Positions 37,701-44,288 of a stretch of DNA of 64,000 nt are shown here, piece after piece; positions within the stretch are counted from its first letter, which is position 1; each line of letters opens with the position of its first letter. The DNA comes from Magnetospirillum sp. SS-4 (GTDB lineage: Bacteria; Pseudomonadota; Alphaproteobacteria; Rhodospirillales; Magnetospirillaceae): positions 62,001 through 126,000 of the forward strand of contig NZ_CACVCH010000125.1 of NCBI RefSeq assembly GCF_902729425.1, read 5' to 3'. Position numbers and translations under genes: made by a program. Under the pieces are notes generated by a model. That model was not told the DNA's origin. It worked only from the letters and a program-made list of their open reading frames with translations, and did no database searches.

Positions 37701-39303
37701 CTTCAAGGTCACCGCCGAGATCGCGGCGCTGCGCCACGCCACGCCGGGCGTCATGCTGATCAGCCCGCCGCCCCACCACGACATCTATTCCATCGAGGAC
37801 CTGGCCCAGCTGATCTACGACCTGAAGCAGATCAACCCCGAGGCCCGCGTCACCGTCAAGCTGGTGAGCCGCTCCGGCATCGGCACCATCGCCGCCGGCG
37901 TCGCCAAGGCCAAGGCCGACACCATCCTGATCTCCGGCCATGTGGGGGGCACCGGCGCCAGCCCGCAGACATCGATCAAGTTCGCCGGCCTGCCGTGGGA
38001 ACTGGGCCTGTCGGAAGCGCATCAGGTGCTGACGCTGAACCGCCTGCGCCACCGGGTGAAGCTGCGCGCCGATGGCGGCCTCAAGACCGGCCGCGACATC
38101 GTCATCGCCGCCATGCTGGGGGCCGAGGAATTCGGCATCGGCACCACCTCGCTGATCGCCATGGGCTGCATCATGGTGCGCCAGTGCCATTCCAACACCT
38201 GCCCGGTGGGGGTCTGCACCCAGGACCCGGCGCTGCGCCAGAAGTTCGGCGGCAGCCCGGAAAAGGTGGTGAACCTGTTCAGCTTCATCGCCGAGGAGGT
38301 CCGCGAGATCCTGGCCGGCCTGGGCGTGCGCTCGCTGGCCGAGGTGATCGGCCGCACCGACCTGCTATGCCAGGTCAGCCGCGGCGCCTCGCATCTCGAC
38401 GACCTCGACCTCAATCCGCTGCTGGCCCAGGCCGACACCGGCGGCTTCCCGCGCTATTGCGCCGAGGAAACCGGCAACGCCGTGCCCGAGACCCTGGACG
38501 CCCGCATGATCGTCGACGCCCGCCCGGCGCTCGACGACGGCGAGAAGATGCAACTGGACTACAACGTCCGCAACGTGGAACGCGCCATCGGCACCAAGCT
38601 GTCCCATAAGATCTTCAAGAAGCACGGCATGGCCGGCCTCGCCCCCGGCCAGGTCACCGTGCGGCTGCGCGGCTCGGCCGGGCAAAGCCTGGGCGCCTTC
38701 GCCGTCCAGGGGCTGACCCTGGAAGTGTTCGGCGATTCCAACGATTACGTGGGCAAGGGCCTGTCCGGCGGCACCATCATCGTGCGGCCGCCGGTGGCCG
38801 CACGGCTGAAAAGCCAGGACAACACCATCATCGGCAACACCGTTCTCTACGGCGCCACGGCGGGCAGGCTGTTCGCCGCCGGCCAGGCGGGCGAGCGCTT
38901 CGCCGTCCGGAATTCCGGCGCGGTGGCGGTGATCGAGGGCTGCGGCTCCAACGGCTGCGAATACATGACCGGCGGCACCGCCGTGATCCTGGGGGCGGTG
39001 GGGGCCAACTTCGCCGCCGGCATGACCGGCGGCATGGCCTTCGTCTACGATTCCGACGCCAGCTTTCCCAGGCGGGTCAATCCCGACACGGTGGTCTGGC
39101 TGCGCCCCGAGGCCGCCCATTGGCAGGATGTGCTGAAGGCGCTGGTCAAGGAACACGCCGAGGTCACCCAATCGGCGTGGGCCGAGGCCATCCTGGCCGA
39201 TTGGGATCGCGAGCTTCTCAAGTTCTGGCAGGTGGTGCCCAAGGAAATGCTGAACCGGCTGGAACACCCGGTCAGCCGCGAGGCCATCGCGGCGGCGCAA
39301 TAG
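34789..39303 (+). CDS. gltB: Glutamate synthase large subunit
   Basis: A 1504-residue enzyme making two glutamates from glutamine and 2-oxoglutarate. After a 27-residue propeptide, Cys28 in RDACGVGMV is the glutaminase nucleophile exposed by cleavage. The amidotransferase runs to about 440, the FMN synthase domain from about 830-1200 includes ISGHVGGTGASPQTSIKFAG, and Cys1127, Cys1133 and Cys1138 (Cx5Cx4C) bind the [3Fe-4S] cluster. The C-terminal GXGXG helix domain runs to the end. It follows gltD by 9 bases. Confidence 0.97.
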   Translation: MSDFIAEYLANQAILEAAGIDTAPRDACGVGMVAALDGKARRDVVVAGIEALKVLFHRGAVDADGKTGDGAGIHVEIPQDFFKAHIRHQGHEPVAGHLAVGMVFLPKTDLGAQERCRCIVETEILNFGYTIYGWRQVPVDVAVIGEKANATRPEIEQIMVANTLGTPEDRFEADLFIIRRRIEKRVLAEHVTDFYICSLSCRSIIYKGMFLAEQLTTFYPDLLDERFVSRFAIYHQRYSTNTFPTWRLAQPFRMLAHNGEINTLTGNINWMKAHEPRMEHEVFGQAMDDLKPVVQPGGSDSAALDNVFEVMCRAGRPAPLVKQMLIPESLGSNAMMPEAHRTFFGYCNSVIEPWDGPAAICATDGAWAVAGVDRNGLRPMRFTITRGGLLILGSETGMVKVADCDVVEKGRVGPGQSIAVELGSGRLYRDREIKDVLSARKDYGAWVKRITELDSLVRTGAPEPAELSSEELRRRQAAYGLTMEDMELILQPMVEEAKEAVGSMGDDTPLAVLSEGYRGLHHFFKQNFSQVTNPPIDSLRESRVMSLRTRLGNLGNILDEDESQCDLLQLESPVLSNAEFAAMRKHMGELAGTVDCTFDPRGGDNALKEALSRVRNEAEDKVRGGCTHLILTDEAVGPDRAPIPMILAAGGVHSHLVRESLRTWTSLNVRSGECLDVHYFAVLIGVGATTVNAYLAQEAIAERQRRGLFGAMALEECVRRYKYALDQGLLKIMAKMGISVVSSYRGGYNFEAVGLSRTLVAEFFPGMTSRISGIGLTGIQKKTIEQHGTGFAGAAPVLPIGGFYRFRRGAEAHSFDGTLIHLLQMAVADDSYALYKKYSEGMRRLPPITIRDLLDLRPAPQSISLDEVESITEIRKRFLTPGMSLGALSPEAHGTLNIAMNRIGAKSVSGEGGEVRDRYRPRPNGDNANSAVKQIASGRFGVTAEYLNMCREIEIKVAQGAKPGEGGQLPGFKVTAEIAALRHATPGVMLISPPPHHDIYSIEDLAQLIYDLKQINPEARVTVKLVSRSGIGTIAAGVAKAKADTILISGHVGGTGASPQTSIKFAGLPWELGLSEAHQVLTLNRLRHRVKLRADGGLKTGRDIVIAAMLGAEEFGIGTTSLIAMGCIMVRQCHSNTCPVGVCTQDPALRQKFGGSPEKVVNLFSFIAEEVREILAGLGVRSLAEVIGRTDLLCQVSRGASHLDDLDLNPLLAQADTGGFPRYCAEETGNAVPETLDARMIVDARPALDDGEKMQLDYNVRNVERAIGTKLSHKIFKKHGMAGLAPGQVTVRLRGSAGQSLGAFAVQGLTLEVFGDSNDYVGKGLSGGTIIVRPPVAARLKSQDNTIIGNTVLYGATAGRLFAAGQAGERFAVRNSGAVAVIEGCGSNGCEYMTGGTAVILGAVGANFAAGMTGGMAFVYDSDASFPRRVNPDTVVWLRPEAAHWQDVLKALVKEHAEVTQSAWAEAILADWDRELLKFWQVVPKEMLNRLEHPVSREAIAAAQ

Positions 39304-39313
39304 CCTTCGTCCG

Positions 39314-40054
39314 TCAGTACAGGTGCTGGCCGCCGGTGACGAACACCTCGCTGCCGGTGACGTAGGCGAAATCGTCGCCGCACAGGCGGAACACCGTGCC
39401 GGCGACGTCCTCCGGCGTGCCCATGCGTTCCAGCGGGATGCGCGGCACCAGCGCCTCGTATTCCGGCGAGATCATGGCGGTGCGGATCTCGCCTGGGGCC
39501 ACCGCGTTGACCCGCACCCCCAGTTGCGCCATCTCGGCCGCCATCTCGCGAGTCAGGCCGGACAGCGCCGCCTTGGAGGTGGAATAGGCCGACCCGGCGA
39601 AGGGGTGGACGTAATGGCCGGCGATGGAGGTGATGTTGACGATGGCCCCCTTGCCGCGATGAAGCGCGCTGGCGAAGCCCCGGGCCAGGCGCAACGGCGC
39701 GAAGAAATTCAGCTCGAACACGTCCTTCCAGCCGTCGATGGGACCGTTCAGCACGCCGAGGCGCTCGCGATAGGGGGTCTTGGGGCTGACGCCGGCATTG
39801 TTGATCAGCGCGTGCAGCGGCGCCTCGCCCAGGATGGCGTTGGCCTCGGCCACGAAGGATTGGGCGCTGTCCGGGTCGGCCAGGTCGGCGACGATGTGGC
39901 TGGCCCAGTTGCGGTCCATCATGCATTCCTTGGGCACATCGGCGCGGGCGCAGGTGATGACCCGCCAGCCCTCGGCCAGGAAACGCCGCGCGATGGCGTG
40001 GCCGATGCCCCGGCTGGCGCCGGTGACGACGACGGCGCGGGTGTCGCCGCTCAC
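39314..40054 (-). CDS. Short-chain dehydrogenase/reductase
   Basis: A 246-residue classical SDR. Cofactor loop VTGASRGIGHAIARRF, NNAGVSP, catalytic YSTSK with NITSIAGHY upstream, and VAPGEIRTAM. The start is GTG at 40054, overlapping the sppA stop (GTGA), so it is coupled to sppA. Residues 38-45 (CARADVP) suggest NADP preference. Resembles 3-oxoacyl-ACP reductase-like proteins, but a substrate cannot be set. Confidence 0.87.
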   Translation of the reverse strand: MSGDTRAVVVTGASRGIGHAIARRFLAEGWRVITCARADVPKECMMDRNWASHIVADLADPDSAQSFVAEANAILGEAPLHALINNAGVSPKTPYRERLGVLNGPIDGWKDVFELNFFAPLRLARGFASALHRGKGAIVNITSIAGHYVHPFAGSAYSTSKAALSGLTREMAAEMAQLGVRVNAVAPGEIRTAMISPEYEALVPRIPLERMGTPEDVAGTVFRLCGDDFAYVTGSEVFVTGGQHLY

Positions 40055-41838
40055 CGCCGCGTCCCCGGAGGATCGATGGCGGAAGGCAGGCGCAAGACGG
40101 ATTCGGCGGGCGAGGCGGCCAGCGGCGCCAGCCGCGACAGCACCGGTTCCAGCACCGCCAGGCCGCGCAGCAGGGACGCCATCTGGCGGCGCTCGGCCAC
40201 CGAGCCGCCGGCCATCAGTTCGGCCAGCATTTCCCACGGCTTGCGGGGGCGGGGAAACGGCACCAGCCGCAGGGGATCGTCGGGCTTCAGCCCCGCCACC
40301 TCGCGCACCATCGCCTTGGCCTCGTGCAGACCGCCCAGCCCGTCCACCAACCCCAATCCCTTGGCGTCGGCCCCGGTCCAGATGCGTCCGCGCGCCACCT
40401 GGTCCATGCGGTCGGGGGGGATGCCGCGTCCTTGCGCCGCCTTGCCGGTGAAATCGGCGTAGATATGATCCAGCAGGGCGTCGATGCGCGCTTGCGCCTC
40501 GGGCGAGAACGGCCGGTTGGCGCTCCAGATGGCGGCATTCTCGCCGCGATGCATCTCGTCCCACGATACGCCCAGCTTCTTCCAGAACTCATCCAGCACC
40601 ATCTTGCCGGTGAACACGCCGATCGACCCGGTGACGGTCCCCGGCTGGGCGACGATGCGGTCGGCGGCCATGGCGACGAAATAGCCGCCCGAGGCCGCCA
40701 TGTTACCCATGGAGACCACCACCGGCTTGCCGGCCTCGCGGGCGCGCCTGACCTCGTTCCAGACCGTGTCCGAGGCGGTGTAGGAACCGCCGGGGCTGTC
40801 GACGCGGAACAAGATCGCCTTGATGGCGTCGTCGTCGACCGCGTCGCGGATCGCCTCGGCGACGGTCCGCGAGCCGAAATCCGGCTCGGAACCGAGCCCG
40901 CGATGGGATTCGCCGCGATGGATGGCGCCGCGGCCGCTGATCAGGGCGATCCTGGAGCCGCGCTCGGGACCGAGATGGTCGGCGTAATCGGCCACGTCCA
41001 TCTCCTCGGCGGCGCTGTCGCCATCGCCGGCGATGGCGGCCCAGGCGGCATCGCGATAGCCGATCTGGTCGACCAGTCCGGCGGCCTTGGCCTCGGAGGC
41101 CAGGAACGGCCCCTTGCCCAGCAGCCCCTTGACCGCGTCGGGCGGCAGCCTGCGGCCCGAGGCGATGCCGGCGGCCATCTGTTCGGCCAGCGAATCCATC
41201 AGCCGCCCCAGATTCTCGCGGTGCGCCGGGGTAAAGCCGGTCTCGGTGAACATGTCGATGGCCGATTTGTACTCGTGGCGGCCGGAGAACTGGGCCTTGA
41301 TGCCCAGCAGGTCGAGGGTGCCCCGGATGAACGGCGCCTCCACCATCAGGCCGGTCAGCCCGACGTCGCCGGAGGGTTGCAGCCAGATGCGGCCGAAGGC
41401 GGAGGCGAGGTAGTAGTCCAGGGTGCCGCTGCCACCCTCGCCCATGGTCTCGGCGAACAGCAGGCTCGGCTTGCCGGTGGCGCCAAAGCGCAGCACCGCG
41501 TCGCGCAATTCCTGAATGTCGCCCAGGCCGAGCCGGACATGGCCCAGGGTGGCGAACAGCCCGACCACGCGGGGATCGACGGCGGCGCGATCGATGGCGG
41601 CGACAACCTCGCCCAGGACATAGGTCCTTTCGTTGGACAGGGCGGCCAGGGGATCGGCGTCGGAGGTGTCGCGGAAACGGGCGTCGAAATCCAGCGACAG
41701 CACCGCCGTCCTGGGCAAATCATGCTCGGTGCGGGGCGAGATGTGATAGGCGACCCACACCCCGGCACCGGTGGCGGCCAGCGCAAGCAGGCCGACGACG
41801 GCGAGCAGGACAATCAGGATTCGACCGAGACGGCGCAT
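40051..41838 (-). CDS. sppA: Signal peptide peptidase SppA, 67-kDa type
   Basis: A 595-residue membrane-anchored serine protease degrading cleaved signal peptides. An N-terminal anchor covers about residues 8-30. Two tandem protease-fold halves follow: the general-base lysine is in GRHEYKSAIDMFTE (first half) and the nucleophile serine in MGNMAASGGYF (second half), the dyad arrangement of E. coli SppA. A GAGGAC site precedes the ATG. It is cotranscribed with the downstream SDR. Confidence 0.94.
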   Translation of the reverse strand: MRRLGRILIVLLAVVGLLALAATGAGVWVAYHISPRTEHDLPRTAVLSLDFDARFRDTSDADPLAALSNERTYVLGEVVAAIDRAAVDPRVVGLFATLGHVRLGLGDIQELRDAVLRFGATGKPSLLFAETMGEGGSGTLDYYLASAFGRIWLQPSGDVGLTGLMVEAPFIRGTLDLLGIKAQFSGRHEYKSAIDMFTETGFTPAHRENLGRLMDSLAEQMAAGIASGRRLPPDAVKGLLGKGPFLASEAKAAGLVDQIGYRDAAWAAIAGDGDSAAEEMDVADYADHLGPERGSRIALISGRGAIHRGESHRGLGSEPDFGSRTVAEAIRDAVDDDAIKAILFRVDSPGGSYTASDTVWNEVRRAREAGKPVVVSMGNMAASGGYFVAMAADRIVAQPGTVTGSIGVFTGKMVLDEFWKKLGVSWDEMHRGENAAIWSANRPFSPEAQARIDALLDHIYADFTGKAAQGRGIPPDRMDQVARGRIWTGADAKGLGLVDGLGGLHEAKAMVREVAGLKPDDPLRLVPFPRPRKPWEMLAELMAGGSVAERRQMASLLRGLAVLEPVLSRLAPLAASPAESVLRLPSAIDPPGTRR

Positions 41839-41888
41839 GTCCTCACCCGTTCAGAGACGTTCCCCTCCGATGTAGACCTCCCCGGGGC

Positions 41889-41923
41889 AAAAGAAAAGGG
41901 CGACCATCCCAAGATGATCGCCC
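41889..41923 (-). terminator. Intrinsic terminator of the rhodanese gene
   Basis: On the minus strand a stem of GGGCGATCAT with ATGGTCGCCC (one mismatch, six-base loop) is followed at once by TTTTCTTTT. It lies 34 bases after the rhodanese stop and is the clearest rho-independent terminator in the window. A run of ten G (41947-41956, plus strand) separates it from the stop codon. Confidence 0.8.
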
Positions 41924-41956
41924 AGGCCGTCGAGCCGGACCGGAGAGGGGGGGGGG

Positions 41957-42292
41957 TCAGGCCTGGCTGATGGTGGGAAGGCCGGCGTCGCGCCAGGCGT
42001 TGAGACCACCCTTCAGGTGGATGGCCCAGCCCTGGCCGGATGCGATCAGCTTGCGGGCCACGGCGGCCGAGCGCACGCCGCCCAGGCAGGAGATGATCAC
42101 CTTCCTGCCGGGAAAGCTGGGCCAGGTCTCGACCTCGAAATCGCTCATGGGCGAGAGGATCGATCCCTCGATGTGGGCCTCGGCGAATTCCTCGTCCTCG
42201 CGGACATCGACCAGAACGGCCTCGCCGGAATCCAGCATCGCCTTGACGGTCTCGGGCTCCAGCTCGATCAGGCCGATTTCGGAAGCGCTCAT
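41957..42292 (-). CDS. Single-domain rhodanese-like sulfurtransferase
   Basis: A 111-residue rhodanese. The catalytic loop is CLGGVRS with Cys69; DVREDEEFAEAHIEGS is the usual N-terminal motif and LKGGLNAW the C-terminal one. Single-domain rhodaneses carry persulfide sulfur, with GlpE/PspE as relatives. The ATG at 42292 follows AAGGA; upstream ATGs are far inside the promoter region. Stands alone with its own promoter and terminator. Confidence 0.9.
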   Translation of the reverse strand: MSASEIGLIELEPETVKAMLDSGEAVLVDVREDEEFAEAHIEGSILSPMSDFEVETWPSFPGRKVIISCLGGVRSAAVARKLIASGQGWAIHLKGGLNAWRDAGLPTISQA

Positions 42293-42334
42293 GGCAATGA
42301 TCCTTGTGCGAGGGCATTTAGCGTCGTTGATATG

Positions 42335-42363
42335 GTGATACCGCATTGCGGCACCTAATTCAA
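42335..42363 (-). promoter_or_regulatory. Promoter of the rhodanese gene with palindrome in the spacer
   Basis: Minus-strand TTGAAT (42358-42363), a 17-base spacer and TATCAC (42335-42340). The spacer holds a perfect CCGCA-T-TGCGG palindrome (42341-42351), well placed for a repressor. The surrounding 42300-42420 is far more A/T-rich than the genome average. Confidence 0.45.
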
Positions 42364-42477
42364 CACAAAAATACGCACAATGCCGAAATAGGTTAAAATA
42401 ATAACACATGTATTTTGTTAAATGCGGGGGCCGGCCGCATTGACGCCGCCGCCGCCGCCGCCTAATCTCGCGCCGCC

Positions 42478-42957
42478 ATGCTTCGATACGCCATTCCCAT
42501 CGCCGCGCTGCTGGTCGCGACCGCCCTTCCCGCCACCGCCCAGGACCACGGGCGGCCGGCGGCGCTGGTGGGAATGCAGCCGTTGCCCGAGACCGAAACC
42601 CCGGATATCGACGCCCTGCTGCGGGCGCACTGGCGGGCGTATTACAACAGCGGCGCCCGCCATGGGTTCTTCCGCGATCAGGTCCGCGCCGGCCGCATCG
42701 ACCTGAACGAAGACGGGCAGATGGAATTGCTGCTGTTGATCGATTCCCCCGACTGGCAGGGCGACAGGGGCCGACCCTTGCTGGTGGCGCACTGGACCGC
42801 CAGGGGCTGGGCCGCCATCGGCTGGGGCTTCGCCGATTCCGACGGGGTGTTCGTCACCACCGAACGGGCGAAAGGCTGGGCCACCATCGAAACCCCGACC
42901 CAGTGGCTGCATTGGACCGGCTCGGCATACCGGGCCGAGGACAAGCCCGGGCAATAA
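42478..42957 (+). CDS. Secreted protein with EF-hand-like motif
   Basis: A 159-residue exported protein. The signal peptide (residues 1-21, cut after ATA) is clear. Residues 75-83 read DLNEDGQME, a DxNxDGxxE calcium-site pattern, followed by a hydrophobic strand. The rest (LLVAHWTARGWAAIGWGFADSDG) is Trp/Gly-rich. I do not recognise the family. No good ribosome site is visible. Divergent from the rhodanese gene. Confidence 0.7.
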   Translation: MLRYAIPIAALLVATALPATAQDHGRPAALVGMQPLPETETPDIDALLRAHWRAYYNSGARHGFFRDQVRAGRIDLNEDGQMELLLLIDSPDWQGDRGRPLLVAHWTARGWAAIGWGFADSDGVFVTTERAKGWATIETPTQWLHWTGSAYRAEDKPGQ

Positions 42958-42997
42958 CCCGCCGCCCCACCCGACCCGTCCGAAGGCCATATCCGTC

Positions 42998-43053
42998 ATC
43001 GATGAAAATCGATTTACCGAAATTTTATACTCTGGTATGTATGCATTTATACT
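42998..43053. promoter_or_regulatory. A/T-rich repeat cluster upstream of the STAS-like gene
   Basis: An inverted repeat ATCGAT-GAAA-ATCGAT (42998-43013) precedes two copies of TTTATACT (43024-43031, 43046-43053) spaced 22 bases, about two helical turns. Each contains TATACT, a good -10 box, so this is the likely promoter area of the STAS-like/terC pair. Confidence 0.4.
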
Positions 43054-43138
43054 AACAGCATAACGCCACCACAGAAGGCTACTACCATTCAGGCATAGCA
43101 TCCAGACCCAGCCCCATCAGGGGGGAGAGCGTGCCAAC

Positions 43139-43423
43139 ATGACCTGTCTTGTCGCCCATACCGCGACCGAAACCATCATCAAGCTGTCCCGCTCCCCGGA
43201 CCAGGATGCGTTCGAAGCGGCCCGGATCGGCCTGGAAGGCGCCCTTGACCGCGACATCGCCAGGATCATCGTCGATCTGACCGGCCTGCGGCAGGCGGAC
43301 CCGGCGCTGGAAGACCTGCTGGAGGAGCTGCGCCGCCAGGCCGGCCAGGCCGGCATCGCCTTCGAACTGCGCAACCTGTCCGAAGACCTGGAACGGCGGC
43401 TGAGGATGGTCTGCCCGCCGTAA
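43139..43423 (+). CDS. STAS-like small protein
   Basis: A 94-residue protein behind GGGGAG. The order strand-helix-strand (ARIIVDLTGLRQADPALEDLLEELRRQAGQAGIAFELRNL) follows the STAS/anti-anti-sigma layout, but the phosphorylatable DSSG serine is absent (ADPALED). It may act as a non-switching STAS adaptor. It lies 71 bases before terC. Confidence 0.6.
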   Translation: MTCLVAHTATETIIKLSRSPDQDAFEAARIGLEGALDRDIARIIVDLTGLRQADPALEDLLEELRRQAGQAGIAFELRNLSEDLERRLRMVCPP

Positions 43424-43494
43424 GGGGGGTGGAATCCATCCGGAAATCCCCTACATTCGCCGGGTCGCGTTTCAAGCAAGGGGATCATTCGATC

Positions 43495-44259
43495 ATGGAA
43501 TGGCTTTCTGACCCGCAGATCTGGCTGAGTCTCGCCACTCTTTCCCTGCTCGAAATCATCCTCGGCGTCGACAATCTCCTTTATCTCGCCATTATCTCCA
43601 ATCGCCTGCCCGAGCATCTTCGCCCGGTGGGAAGGCGGCTGGGGCTGATCTTCGCCCTGGTCACCCGTGTCATCCTGCTGGCCTCCATCAGCTGGATCGC
43701 CGGACTGGTCGAACCGGTCTTCTCCATCTGGAACCATCCGGTCAGCTGGCGCGACATCATCATGATCGGCGGCGGCCTCTTCCTGGTGGCAAAGGCCACC
43801 CACGAGATTCACGGCAGCCTGGAAGGCGACGGCGACCAGGACGGCCCCGCCGCCGACCCCGCCGCCGCGGCGGCGGCGGCCAAGGCCGGCATGACCGCCG
43901 TCATCATCCAGATCGCCCTGCTCGACATCGTCTTCTCGCTGGATTCGGTGATCACCGCCGTCGGCATGGCGGACAATCTGTGGGTGATGATCGCCGCCGT
44001 CGTCCTGGCCTCCATCGTCATGGTGATCGCCGCCAATCCGCTGTCCGCCCTGATCGAGCGGCACCCGACCATCAAGATGCTGGCCCTGTCCTTCCTGCTG
44101 CTGGTGGGCATGACCCTGGTGGCGGAGGGAACGGGCTTCCATGTGCCGAAGGGATATCTCTACTTCGCCATGGGGTTCTCGCTCGGCATCGAGATCCTCA
44201 ACCTGCTGGCGCGGCGCGGCCGCCGCGCCCCGGTCAAGCTGCGCACGCCGGTGCCGTGA
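43495..44259 (+). CDS. TerC family integral membrane protein
   Basis: A 254-residue membrane protein with about seven helices. The TerC metal motifs are present in both halves: LEIILGVDN near residue 20 and LDIVFSLDS near residue 145. TerC/Alx family members move Mn2+ or couple to tellurite resistance and metal loading of secreted enzymes. The ATG at 43495 follows AAGGGG. The loop between the halves is Ala/Asp-rich. Converges on the SSS-kinase gene. Confidence 0.9.
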   Translation: MEWLSDPQIWLSLATLSLLEIILGVDNLLYLAIISNRLPEHLRPVGRRLGLIFALVTRVILLASISWIAGLVEPVFSIWNHPVSWRDIIMIGGGLFLVAKATHEIHGSLEGDGDQDGPAADPAAAAAAAKAGMTAVIIQIALLDIVFSLDSVITAVGMADNLWVMIAAVVLASIVMVIAANPLSALIERHPTIKMLALSFLLLVGMTLVAEGTGFHVPKGYLYFAMGFSLGIEILNLLARRGRRAPVKLRTPVP

Positions 44260-44288
44260 TCCTTCACCCCCCGCTGGGGCTCGCCGCT

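Noticed and set aside
33517-38190. 1557-residue open frame on the minus strand
   Set aside because: It lies opposite gltD/gltB, whose domains are unmistakable. Its residues are an Ala/Gly/Asp/His-rich mix without any domain; high third-position GC removes stops from this frame.
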